Both the position numbers and the translations under genes were made by a program. Shown here piece by piece: positions 18,215 through 26,374 of a DNA stretch of 39,069 nucleotides (the stretch's first letter is position 1; every line of letters begins with the position of its first letter). Source of the stretch: Marinomonas pontica (GTDB taxonomy: Bacteria > Pseudomonadota > Gammaproteobacteria > Pseudomonadales > Marinomonadaceae); the NCBI RefSeq assembly GCF_026191375.1, contig NZ_JAODTL010000023.1, positions 1 to 39,069 of the forward strand. Reading direction: 5' to 3'. Below the pieces are notes generated by a model, which saw nothing but the letters and a program-made list of their open reading frames with translations, was not told where the DNA came from and made no database searches.

Positions 18215-18756
18215 AAGGTAATATGAATCGTGGACGTACTGCTAGTAAGCAGCGCCCTCTAATCAACGAGAACATTCGAGCAACCGAAGTGCGTTTGATC
18301 GCAGCTGATGGTGAACAAGTTGGCGTTGTCTCTCTTGAAGAGGCACTAAAAGCAGCTCAAGAAGCGGCTTTAGATCTAGTGCAAATTGCTGATTCAGATC
18401 CGATTGTTTGTAAGATCATGGACTACGGTAAGCATATTTTTGAAGCAAAGAAAGCAAAAGCTGCTCAAAAGAAAAATGCGAAGCAAATTCAAGTTAAAGA
18501 AATGAAATTCCGTCCAGGGACGGAGGAAGGGGATTATCAGGTAAAACTCCGCAACCTGATACGTTTCCTTGAAGGCGGGGATAAGGCCAAAGTATCGCTA
18601 CGATACCGCGGTCGTGAAATGGCCCATCAGGAGCTTGGTATGCAACTTATGAATCGAGTCGCTCAAGACTTAGAGGAATATGGTGCAGTAGAGCAAGCTG
18701 CGAAAATGGAAGGTCGTCAATTGACTATGGTGCTAGGCCCCAAAAAGAAGAAGTAG
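18211..18756 (+). CDS. infC: Translation initiation factor IF-3, probable AUA start
   Basis: Binds the 30S subunit, keeps it free of 50S and checks the start codon. The first ATG (18223) would give 177 residues, but its only upstream purine match, AAGG, lies four bases away. An in-frame ATA at 18211 has GGAGA (18199-18203) seven bases ahead and gives 181 residues starting with codons for (M)[13 protein letters not shown]. coli infC starts with the rare AUU codon in the same place, reads (M)KGG and has 180 residues; IF-3 represses its own mRNA through that codon. Internal motifs are intact: [53 protein letters not shown] and the LGPKKKK end. If the ATG is used, the gene is 18223-18756. Confidence 0.93.
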   Translation: MKGNMNRGRTASKQRPLINENIRATEVRLIAADGEQVGVVSLEEALKAAQEAALDLVQIADSDPIVCKIMDYGKHIFEAKKAKAAQKKNAKQIQVKEMKFRPGTEEGDYQVKLRNLIRFLEGGDKAKVSLRYRGREMAHQELGMQLMNRVAQDLEEYGAVEQAAKMEGRQLTMVLGPKKKK

Positions 18757-18769
18757 TTTTAAATAGACG

Positions 18770-18800
18770 CACGTAATGATTGCAATGCTTTTGTTACGTG
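18770..18800 (+). promoter_or_regulatory. Hairpin in the infC-rpmI gap, possible L20 control region
   Basis: CACGTAA (18770-18776) pairs with TTACGTG (18794-18800) in the 96-base gap before rpmI. In E. coli, ribosomal protein L20 represses rpmI-rplT by binding structured RNA in this part of the operon. Only the stem is seen here; no pseudoknot was worked out, so the role is a guess from position. Confidence 0.3.
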
Positions 18801-18852
18801 ATGTGTATTAAAAAATTACACTAACATTAACGAATGCGAGAGTGGTTTTATC

Positions 18853-19047
18853 ATGTCCAAAATTAAGTCACACAGTGGCGCAGCTAAGCGCTTCAAACGT
18901 ACCGCGAATGGTTTTAAGCATAAGCAGTCTCATACTAGTCACATTTTGACTAAGAAATCGACTAAGCGTAAGCGTCATCTTCGTTCTATGAACCAGATTG
19001 CGCAAAGCGACAAAGCGTTAATTGTACGCATGTTGCCATACATCTAA
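18853..19047 (+). CDS. rpmI: 50S ribosomal protein L35
   Basis: 64 residues, highly basic, starting [20 protein letters not shown] and ending [12 protein letters not shown], both diagnostic for bL35. It is a late-assembling large-subunit protein. The ATG is preceded by GAGAGTGG. It lies in the conserved infC-rpmI-rplT order and is probably co-regulated with rplT by L20, as in E. coli. Confidence 0.98.
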   Translation: MSKIKSHSGAAKRFKRTANGFKHKQSHTSHILTKKSTKRKRHLRSMNQIAQSDKALIVRMLPYI

Positions 19048-19094
19048 GTCTAGATTTTTTTAGTTCATTAATTTATTAGTATAAGGTTTATATT

Positions 19095-19451
19095 ATGCCT
19101 CGCGTAAAACGTGGTGTTCAGGCTCGTCGCCGTCACAAAAAGATTTTAAAGCAAGCTAAAGGTTACTACGGTGCACGTAGTCGTGTATTTCGTGTAGCGA
19201 AACAAGCTGTTATCAAAGCTGGTCAGTATCAGTACCGTGACCGTCGTCAGCGTAAGCGTCAATTCCGCGCATTGTGGATTGCTCGTATCAACGCTGCTGC
19301 ACGTATCAATGGTCTATCTTACAGCCGTTTCATTGCAGGCTTGAAACAAGCTGCAATTGAAATTGACCGTAAGGTTTTGGCTGACCTAGCTGTGTACGAG
19401 AAAGAAGTTTTTGCTGCTATCGTTGAAAAAGCGAAAGCAAGCTTGGCTTAA
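19095..19451 (+). CDS. rplT: 50S ribosomal protein L20
   Basis: 118 residues, the standard bL20 length. The start [20 protein letters not shown] and the segment [34 protein letters not shown] are signatures of the long basic N-terminal helix that binds 23S rRNA. In E. coli this protein also represses translation of rpmI-rplT. It lies 47 bases after rpmI and is followed by a strong hairpin before pheS. Confidence 0.98.
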   Translation: MPRVKRGVQARRRHKKILKQAKGYYGARSRVFRVAKQAVIKAGQYQYRDRRQRKRQFRALWIARINAAARINGLSYSRFIAGLKQAAIEIDRKVLADLAVYEKEVFAAIVEKAKASLA

Positions 19452-19528
19452 TTTCTGACGTAGCCTTAGGGTGATTCGATCTTGATGGATTTAGTCTTAA
19501 TAGAACGAATTGCTCAATGCAGTCTTTG

Positions 19529-19570
19529 ATAGGGGAAGAGCCATTGGTTCTTCCCCTATTTTATTTTTTG
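19529..19570 (+). terminator. Strong terminator/attenuator hairpin between rplT and pheS
   Basis: ATAGGGGAAGAGCC (19529-19542) pairs with GGTTCTTCCCCTAT across a three-base ATT loop (one G-U pair), followed by TTTATTTTTT. It ends the ribosomal-protein transcript or attenuates pheST. Only a 14-codon open frame (19483-19527) precedes it and it contains no phenylalanine, so an E. coli-like PheM leader mechanism is not supported. Confidence 0.8.
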
Positions 19571-19580
19571 GAGTGTGTAA

Positions 19581-20576
<996 letters not shown>

Positions 20577-20598
20577 CCAGTCAATCCAGGATGTTTTT

Positions 20599-22983
20599 AT
20601 GAAAGTTAGTGAGAATTGGCTAAGAGAGTGGGTCAATCCAGACATCAGTAGCGATGATTTGGTTGCTCAGATAACCTTAGCTGGCCTTGAAGTCGATGAG
20701 GTTTTGCCGGTTGCTTCTGAATTTTCAGGAGTTGTGGTAGGTGAGATTGTTAGTGCTGAGCCACATCCGAATGCTGATAAACTGCAAGTTTGTCAGGTGT
20801 CTGATGGTGCTGAGATCTTTCAGGTTGTTTGTGGTGCGCCGAATGCGCGTCCAGGCATTAAAATTCCATTTGCTAAAATTGGCGCTGTTCTAGGTGCGGA
20901 TTTTAAAATCAAAAAAGCGAAACTTCGCCAAGTAGAATCTTTTGGGATGTTGTGTTCGGCTTCTGAATTAGGCTTGAGCGATGATCATGATGGCATTATG
21001 GAATTGCCCACTATTGCCAAAGCGGGTGAAGACTTCCGTGCTTTTTTGAATCTTGATGATCAGATTATAGATGTCGACCTAACGCCTAACCGTAGTGATT
21101 GTTTAAGCATTGCGGGTTTAGCCCGCGAAGTGGGAGTGTTGAATAAGGCAGATGTAACACCTGTTAGTGTTGCTCCTGCTAATATTGCTATAGATGACGC
21201 CTTTCCAGTAAGAGTGGACGCGGCTGATGCATGTCCTCGTTATTTGGGCCGTGTTGTGCGTGGTGTTGATGTTAAAGCTCAGACTCCGCTGTGGATGGTT
21301 GAGAAGCTTCGTCGCAGTGGGATTCGTTCAATTGATCCAATTGTAGATATCACTAATTATGTGATGCTGGAGCTTGGTCAGCCGATGCATGCCTTTGACT
21401 TGGCGAATTTGTCTGGTTCAATTGTTGTGCGAATGGCCAATAAAGGTGAGAAAATTGTCCTGCTTGATGGCCAAGAAGTATCGCTGCGTGATGATACGTT
21501 AGTGATAGCGGATGAGAAGACGCCATTGGCCATCGCTGGTGTAATGGGTGGTGAAGGTTCTGGCGTTAGCGAAGAGACAAAAGATATATTTCTTGAAAGT
21601 GCTTTCTTTACACCATTATCTTTGGCTGGTAAGGCGCGTTCTTATGGTTTGCATACCGACTCCTCTCATCGTTTTGAGCGTGGCGTAGATGCTACTTTGC
21701 AAGAGCGGGCAATTGAGCGAGCAACGGCACTGGTTGTTGAGATTGCCGGCGGCCAAGTTGGTCCGATTACGCATACGGTTAATGAGTCTACTTTGCCATC
21801 TGCGTCATTGGTAACCTTGCGTCGCAAAAAACTTGATCAGTATTTGGCTGTGTCTATCGATAAAGATTTAGTGACAGATATTTTGACGCGTCTTGGTCTT
21901 GAGATGATAGAGGTAACTGACGAAGCTTGGACGACGAAAGCGCCGTCCCATCGTTTTGATATTGCGATAGAAGCGGATTTGATTGAAGAGGTTGCGCGTA
22001 TCTATGGTTACGATAACCTTCCATCTTCTATGCCTCAGGCGGCCGTGAATTTTACGCCTTTGTCTGAGACAAAAACGCAGATTCAAGTGTTGCGTTCTAT
22101 CTTGGTTTCTCAAGGTTATCAAGAGGCTGTAACTTATAGCTTTATTGATCCGGTATTAAGTAAGCAGTTTCTACCTAACATTGATCCAGTGCCATTGTCT
22201 AACCCAATTTCAGCAGACATGGGTGTTATGCGTCCAAGTTTGGTGCCAGGATTGGTCAAAGCGTATCTTTATAACCAAAATCGTCAGCAGTCACGCGTTC
22301 GCTTGTTTGAGACAGGTCGTCGATTTATTGGTTCTGTTGATGCGTTGGCCGATTTGGATCAACAGCAGCAAGTGGCAGGCTTAATTGCAGGTACTCGTCA
22401 TGCTGAAGCTTGGTACCACGGTAGTGAGAAGGTCGATTTTTATGATCTTAAAGCGCATGTCGAGGCTATGTTTGCGCTCAATGATGGTGGTAAGCCAACT
22501 TACGAGCGTTCAACTTGCGAGTTTTTACACCCTGGCCGTTCCGCTGATATATTTTTAGATGGTCAGTTTGTGGGGTTGATGGGAGAGCTGCATCCGCAGT
22601 TGTCTAAAACATTGGGTGCGAATCAGCCTATTTATGTTTTTGATATTGCTTTGAATGCCGTGTTAAAAGCCACTTTGCCTGAATATAAAGCGGTGTCTCG
22701 CTTTCCTGAGGTGCGTCGTGACCTTGCGTTGCTAGTGGATCGTTCTGTGCCGGTAAGTGAGCTAGAGAAGGTGATCTCAACAACGGCAGGTGAGGGGTTC
22801 AAAAATGTGTTGGTTTTTGACGTTTATCAAGGGCAAGGTATTGATGAGACGAAAAAAAGTGTCGCATTAGGCTTGACGTGGCAGCATCCTTCACACACTC
22901 TTAGTGATGAAGAAGTGAACAACTCTGTAGAGAAAACTATCGCAGCTTTGTCTGTAAGACTTGGGGCTGTTGTAAGGGGGTAG
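20599..22983 (+). CDS. pheT: Phenylalanine--tRNA ligase beta subunit
   Basis: Structural and editing subunit of PheRS, 794 residues from the ATG at 20599 ([17 protein letters not shown]), the usual PheT start; the open frame extends upstream into pheS but has no reason to begin there. Visible are the EMAP/OB-type tRNA-binding domain ([24 protein letters not shown], residues 43-66), the B3/4 editing domain around [25 protein letters not shown], the B5 domain with [17 protein letters not shown], and the C-terminal ferredoxin-like anticodon-binding domain ([16 protein letters not shown]). AGGATG precedes the start. ihfA follows after four bases. Confidence 0.97.
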   Translation: MKVSENWLREWVNPDISSDDLVAQITLAGLEVDEVLPVASEFSGVVVGEIVSAEPHPNADKLQVCQVSDGAEIFQVVCGAPNARPGIKIPFAKIGAVLGADFKIKKAKLRQVESFGMLCSASELGLSDDHDGIMELPTIAKAGEDFRAFLNLDDQIIDVDLTPNRSDCLSIAGLAREVGVLNKADVTPVSVAPANIAIDDAFPVRVDAADACPRYLGRVVRGVDVKAQTPLWMVEKLRRSGIRSIDPIVDITNYVMLELGQPMHAFDLANLSGSIVVRMANKGEKIVLLDGQEVSLRDDTLVIADEKTPLAIAGVMGGEGSGVSEETKDIFLESAFFTPLSLAGKARSYGLHTDSSHRFERGVDATLQERAIERATALVVEIAGGQVGPITHTVNESTLPSASLVTLRRKKLDQYLAVSIDKDLVTDILTRLGLEMIEVTDEAWTTKAPSHRFDIAIEADLIEEVARIYGYDNLPSSMPQAAVNFTPLSETKTQIQVLRSILVSQGYQEAVTYSFIDPVLSKQFLPNIDPVPLSNPISADMGVMRPSLVPGLVKAYLYNQNRQQSRVRLFETGRRFIGSVDALADLDQQQQVAGLIAGTRHAEAWYHGSEKVDFYDLKAHVEAMFALNDGGKPTYERSTCEFLHPGRSADIFLDGQFVGLMGELHPQLSKTLGANQPIYVFDIALNAVLKATLPEYKAVSRFPEVRRDLALLVDRSVPVSELEKVISTTAGEGFKNVLVFDVYQGQGIDETKKSVALGLTWQHPSHTLSDEEVNNSVEKTIAALSVRLGAVVRG

Positions 22984-22987
22984 ATTT

Positions 22988-23284
22988 ATGGGATCGTTGA
23001 CGAAGGCGGACCTTGCTGAAAACTTAGTAGATTCAATTGGTCTGAGTAAAAAAGATGCAAAAGACCTTGTTGAAGGTTTTTTTGATGTCGTACGCAGTTC
23101 GCTAATAGAAAGGCAGCAAGTGAAGTTATCGGGCTTTGGTAATTTTGAAGTGCGTGAGAAGAGTCAGCGCCCCGGTCGAAACCCAAAAACAGGGGAAGAG
23201 ATTCCAATCACGGCTCGAACCGTTGTTACTTTTCGACCTGGACAGAAGCTTAAGTCGAAAGTAGAAGATTATATGCAAGAATGA
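22988..23284 (+). CDS. ihfA: Integration host factor alpha subunit
   Basis: DNA-bending protein that works as a heterodimer with IhfB in recombination, replication and transcription. It has 98 residues, starting [21 protein letters not shown]. The HU/IHF signature [24 protein letters not shown] with the intercalating proline arm, and the C-terminal [18 protein letters not shown], are clear. Its position directly after pheT (four bases) is the usual one for the alpha chain. A terminator follows and ends the operon. Confidence 0.97.
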   Translation: MGSLTKADLAENLVDSIGLSKKDAKDLVEGFFDVVRSSLIERQQVKLSGFGNFEVREKSQRPGRNPKTGEEIPITARTVVTFRPGQKLKSKVEDYMQE

Positions 23285-23303
23285 TGTGATCTTTTTGTTC
23301 ATT

Positions 23304-23330
23304 AAAAGCCACCCTGCAGGGTGGCTTTTT
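23304..23330 (+). terminator. Terminator after ihfA
   Basis: AAAAGCCACCCTG pairs with CAGGGTGGCTTTTT, a nearly loop-free palindrome with a T run, 20 bases after the ihfA stop. It ends the translation operon. Confidence 0.85.
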
Positions 23331-23662
<332 letters not shown>

Positions 23663-23675
23663 AAATTTGAGAAAT

Positions 23676-23751
23676 GCCGCTATAGCTCAGTTGGTAGAGC
23701 ATCTGACTTGTAATCAGAGGGTCCCGAGTTCGACTCTTGGTGGCGGCACCA
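23676..23751 (+). tRNA. tRNA-Thr (UGU), copy 1
   Basis: 76 bases. The acceptor GCCGCTA pairs with TGGCGGC. Anticodon stem TCTGA/TCAGA encloses CTTGTAA, giving UGU. CCA is encoded. Identical to the next three copies. Confidence 0.97.
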
Positions 23752-23820
23752 GTTTTGGTCAAAGTTTCTTTTCATCAGAAGTGTTGAAGAGAAATAAAAA
23801 AAGATTTTGCTTTTATTAAA

Positions 23821-23896
23821 GCCGCTATAGCTCAGTTGGTAGAGCATCTGACTTGTAATCAGAGGGTCCCGAGTTCGACTCTTGGTGGCGGCACCA
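23821..23896 (+). tRNA. tRNA-Thr (UGU), copy 2
   Basis: Identical in all 76 bases to copy 1. Separated from it by a 69-base AT-rich spacer. Confidence 0.97.
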
Positions 23897-23935
23897 CTTC
23901 TTAGGAAGTGTTAAAAGTAAACTGCGTCATGTAAT

Positions 23936-24011
23936 GCCGCTATAGCTCAGTTGGTAGAGCATCTGACTTGTAATCAGAGGGTCCCGAGTTCGACTCTTGG
24001 TGGCGGCACCA
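23936..24011 (+). tRNA. tRNA-Thr (UGU), copy 3
   Basis: Identical to copies 1 and 2. The preceding spacer of 39 bases is unrelated to the other Thr spacers. Confidence 0.97.
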
Positions 24012-24056
24012 TTTACTTGCTTTGAGCATGTAAATTAAAAAAGATTTTAGCGTTAA

Positions 24057-24132
24057 GCCGCTATAGCTCAGTTGGTAGAGCATCTGACTTGTAATCAGAG
24101 GGTCCCGAGTTCGACTCTTGGTGGCGGCACCA
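24057..24132 (+). tRNA. tRNA-Thr (UGU), copy 4
   Basis: Identical to the other three. The preceding 45-base spacer shares only the short AAAAAAGATTTT stretch with the first Thr spacer. Confidence 0.97.
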
Positions 24133-24167
24133 CTTATAAATAGAGTGGTAATGATGTTAAAAGAAAG

Positions 24168-24243
24168 GGGTGTGTAGCTCAGTTGGGAGAGCGTCGCCCT
24201 TACAAGGCGAATGTCGGGAGTTCGAACCTCTCCACACCCACCA
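24168..24243 (+). tRNA. tRNA-Val (UAC), copy 1
   Basis: 76 bases. The acceptor GGGTGTG pairs with CACACCC. Anticodon stem TCGCC/GGCGA encloses CTTACAA, giving UAC. CCA is encoded. First Val of the tandem Val-Asp array. Confidence 0.97.
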
Positions 24244-24298
24244 CTAACTAGACAGTGGGCTTTTTCCTCAGGTAGAAGCAAAAGTACTAGACCATGTT

Positions 24299-24375
24299 GG
24301 AGTGGTAGTTCAGTTGGTTAGAATACCTGCCTGTCACGCAGGGGGTCGCGGGTTCGAGTCCCGTCCATTCCGCCA
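24299..24375 (+). tRNA. tRNA-Asp (GUC), copy 1
   Basis: 77 bases. The acceptor GGAGTGG pairs with CCATTCC. Anticodon stem CCTGC/GCAGG encloses CTGTCAC, giving GUC. CCA is encoded. Confidence 0.97.
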
Positions 24376-24405
24376 TCTTTCGACGTAGATGTAAAACTAC
24401 GAGTC

Positions 24406-24481
24406 GGGTGTGTAGCTCAGTTGGGAGAGCGTCGCCCTTACAAGGCGAATGTCGGGAGTTCGAACCTCTCCACACCCACCA
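24406..24481 (+). tRNA. tRNA-Val (UAC), copy 2
   Basis: Identical to Val copy 1 and 238 bases downstream of it, marking the first repeat period. Confidence 0.97.
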
Positions 24482-24536
24482 CTAACTAGACAGTGGGCTT
24501 TTTACTTAGGTAAAAGCAAAAGTACTAGATCGTGTT

Positions 24537-24613
24537 GGAGTGGTAGTTCAGTTGGTTAGAATACCTGCCTGTCACGCAGGGGGTCGCGGGTTCGAGTCCC
24601 GTCCATTCCGCCA
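24537..24613 (+). tRNA. tRNA-Asp (GUC), copy 2
   Basis: Identical to Asp copy 1. Lies 55 bases after Val copy 2. Confidence 0.97.
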
Positions 24614-24642
24614 TCTTTCGACAAGATGTAAAACTACGAGTC

Positions 24643-24718
24643 GGGTGTGTAGCTCAGTTGGGAGAGCGTCGCCCTTACAAGGCGAATGTCGGGAGTTCGA
24701 ACCTCTCCACACCCACCA
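24643..24718 (+). tRNA. tRNA-Val (UAC), copy 3
   Basis: Identical to the other Val copies. The repeat period is 237 bases from here on. Confidence 0.97.
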
Positions 24719-24773
24719 CTAACTAGACAGTGGGCTTTTTATTTAGGTAGAAGCAAAAGTACTAGATCGTGTT

Positions 24774-24850
24774 GGAGTGGTAGTTCAGTTGGTTAGAATA
24801 CCTGCCTGTCACGCAGGGGGTCGCGGGTTCGAGTCCCGTCCATTCCGCCA
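24774..24850 (+). tRNA. tRNA-Asp (GUC), copy 3
   Basis: Identical to the other Asp copies. Its upstream spacer is the same as that of Asp copy 5. Confidence 0.97.
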
Positions 24851-24879
24851 TCTTTCGATAAGATGTAAAACTACGATTT

Positions 24880-24955
24880 GGGTGTGTAGCTCAGTTGGGA
24901 GAGCGTCGCCCTTACAAGGCGAATGTCGGGAGTTCGAACCTCTCCACACCCACCA
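24880..24955 (+). tRNA. tRNA-Val (UAC), copy 4
   Basis: Identical to the other Val copies. The following spacer is the only one with a disrupted T run after the hairpin. Confidence 0.97.
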
Positions 24956-25010
24956 CTAACTAGACAGTGGGCTGCTTACTTAGGTGAGAGTAAAAGTACT
25001 AGACCATGTT

Positions 25011-25087
25011 GGAGTGGTAGTTCAGTTGGTTAGAATACCTGCCTGTCACGCAGGGGGTCGCGGGTTCGAGTCCCGTCCATTCCGCCA
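25011..25087 (+). tRNA. tRNA-Asp (GUC), copy 4
   Basis: Identical to the other Asp copies. The upstream spacer is divergent (GGGCTGCTTACT instead of GGGCTTTTT). Confidence 0.97.
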
Positions 25088-25116
25088 TCTTTCGATAAGA
25101 TGTAAAACTACGATTT

Positions 25117-25192
25117 GGGTGTGTAGCTCAGTTGGGAGAGCGTCGCCCTTACAAGGCGAATGTCGGGAGTTCGAACCTCTCCACACCCACCA
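25117..25192 (+). tRNA. tRNA-Val (UAC), copy 5
   Basis: Identical to the other Val copies. Confidence 0.97.
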
Positions 25193-25247
25193 CTAACTAG
25201 ACAGTGGGCTTTTTATTTAGGTAGAAGCAAAAGTACTAGATCGTGTT

Positions 25248-25324
25248 GGAGTGGTAGTTCAGTTGGTTAGAATACCTGCCTGTCACGCAGGGGGTCGCGG
25301 GTTCGAGTCCCGTCCATTCCGCCA
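25248..25324 (+). tRNA. tRNA-Asp (GUC), copy 5
   Basis: Identical to the other Asp copies. Last Asp of the array. Confidence 0.97.
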
Positions 25325-25353
25325 TCTTTCGATAAGATGTAAAACTACGATTT

Positions 25354-25429
25354 GGGTGTGTAGCTCAGTTGGGAGAGCGTCGCCCTTACAAGGCGAATGT
25401 CGGGAGTTCGAACCTCTCCACACCCACCA
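25354..25429 (+). tRNA. tRNA-Val (UAC), copy 6
   Basis: Identical to the other Val copies. Last tRNA of the array. The repeat ends at its CCA, and the downstream sequence is unrelated to the other Val-Asp spacers. Confidence 0.97.
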
Positions 25430-25862
25430 TCGTTTTATCAAGCTTAAAACTTCCTCATCTCATTGTTTCAATAGCCTTTCTTACTATATAGACACTTATT
25501 TAATTTGTGACCACAATTGTCACCAATTTCGTTTGTGACTCAGGTGTGACCGATTTGTGACTCGATTGATCCATATGGCCTCATGTTAGCTCGATTTTTC
25601 TGTTTGCATCTTGCTGATTTTGAAATTTATCCAGAACAGCCCCACTTATAATATTTCTTCTCGTTCATACACCTTGTTGTACCTTATTGTATTTTTATTC
25701 TATTAAGTGATATGACGCTTTATAGTGTTAAAAGTCATCGCCTCTAATAGAGACGTGATAATTACGTTTATACGTCTTGTGGCTTCTTCTAGTACCGTTT
25801 ATGGATGATATTTACCAAGTGATGTATTGTTGCTTTTTTAAAAGTAAAATTTGGTCATTGAG
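25430..25862. other. AT-rich gene-free stretch after the tRNA array, decayed accessory DNA
   Basis: No credible open frame is present. It contains the TGTGAC repeat cluster (25504-25561) and then AT-rich sequence with many stop codons on both strands. With the transposase remnant downstream, it looks like the residue of mobile DNA inserted beside the tRNA array. Confidence 0.55.
25504..25563 (+). repeat. Cluster of TGTGAC direct repeats, three of them phased at 11 bp
   Basis: TGTGAC occurs at 25506, 25534, 25545 and 25556, and the inverted GTCAC at 25519-25523 forms GTGAC-N7-GTCAC with the first copy. Three copies TTTGTGAC are exact. Multiple short terminal repeats are known at the ends of IS21-family elements, but no istA or istB is visible. 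A decayed transposon end or a protein-binding array are both possible. Confidence 0.45.
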
Positions 25863-26000
25863 ATGAACTCTGTTATTAGATACATCAATATACTTGAGCT
25901 GTTACCTATTGAACCGAAGCCAAGTATCTCAACAATTGAGATACTTGCAAAATTAGAAGAAAAAGGTCAATGGACAAAACGATGGATCGGCATCTGGTGA
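25863..26000 (+). pseudogene. 5' fragment of a probable WYL-type helix-turn-helix regulator, truncated by the IS remnant
   Basis: An open frame of 45 codons begins MNSVIRYINILELLPIEPKP and continues ISTIEILAKLEEKGQ. This resembles the N-terminal winged helix-turn-helix of WYL-domain regulators, in which a short LLP-x-KPSISTxEIxxKLEEKG segment is followed by T(K/I)RTIQRDL. Here the match breaks at about base 25970, exactly where the IS3 transposase remnant begins, and a stop follows at 25998. The rest of the gene is not present in the window. The family call rests on a short segment. Confidence 0.4.
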
Positions 26001-26325
26001 TCAATGCTTTATTGATGGCAGTTTGGCAGCACAAACCTGAAAGCGAAGTGCTGGTGCACAGCGACTAGGGAAGCCAATACGCGAGCTCTGATTATCTAGT
26101 TTTTATGAAGACTCATAACTTAATTCCTTCCATGAGTTGTCGAGGAAATTGTCATGATAACGCCGTTGCCGAGAGTTTTTTCGCCACCGTTAAGAAGCCG
26201 CGAAAGGTGAAATATTCAATTTTATTGAGATGTTCTACAATCCGATAAAGCGTCATTCGTATACAGGTGGCGTGTCACCTTCAAAGTTCGAAGAAAAGTA
26301 CTTTTTAGAAATGACCACTGTCTAG
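25970..26325 (+). pseudogene. IS3-family transposase OrfB, 3' remnant
   Basis: The frame at 25970 reads MDKTMDRHLVINALLMAVWQ, then VLVHSD, a TAG where a Gln or similar codon is expected, then GSQYASSDYLVFMKTHNL and CHDNAVAESFFATVKK. These are the DDE integrase-core motifs of IS3-type OrfB, including the catalytic Asp of HSD and the Glu of AVAES. After VKK about a dozen codons are missing and the frame shifts. The new frame gives AKGEIFNFIEMFYNPIKRHSYTGG and ends at 26325. The 5' half and OrfA are absent. It cannot encode a functional transposase. Confidence 0.88.
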
Positions 26326-26340
26326 CAAACTTCTAGGAAG

Positions 26341-26360
26341 GCCACTAGCTAACTAGTGGC
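26341..26360. repeat. Perfect inverted repeat between the IS remnant and the epimerase gene
   Basis: GCCACTAG (26341-26348) and CTAGTGGC (26353-26360) flank a CTAA loop, 15 bases from the galM stop codon. No T run follows on either strand, so it is a weak terminator or 3' structure. AACTAGTGGCGATT at 26351-26364 recurs exactly at 35861-35874. Confidence 0.6.
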
Positions 26361-26374
26361 GATTCATTTAAGTG

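Larger units (their letters stand above)
24168..25429 (+). repeat. Tandem Val-Asp tRNA repeat, period 237-238 bp, five units plus a final Val
   Basis: Val genes start at 24168, 24406, 24643, 24880, 25117 and 25354. Each unit is Val (76), spacer (55), Asp (77), spacer (29-30). The tRNA parts are identical in all units and the spacers differ at a few positions, so the array grew by unequal recombination of a whole unit. Long open frames across it on both strands (for example the one starting VVQLVRIPACHAGG) are only translations of tRNA sequence. Confidence 0.97.

Noticed and set aside
19483..19527. Short frame MDLVLIERIAQCSL before pheS as a leader peptide.
   Set aside because: It has no phenylalanine codons, so it does not fit Phe-dependent attenuation.
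24168..25429. Regular 237 bp repeats with spacers, considered as a CRISPR-like or satellite array.
   Set aside because: The repeated units are complete tRNA genes with CCA ends, and the spacers are near-identical rather than unique.
24287..25538. Repeated open frames of 60-95 codons over the tRNA array (for example starting MVVQLVRIPACHAGG on + and MWRGSNSRHSPC on -).
   Set aside because: They are translations of tRNA-Asp and tRNA-Val sequence, a known source of spurious protein families. All copies coincide with tRNA cloverleaves.
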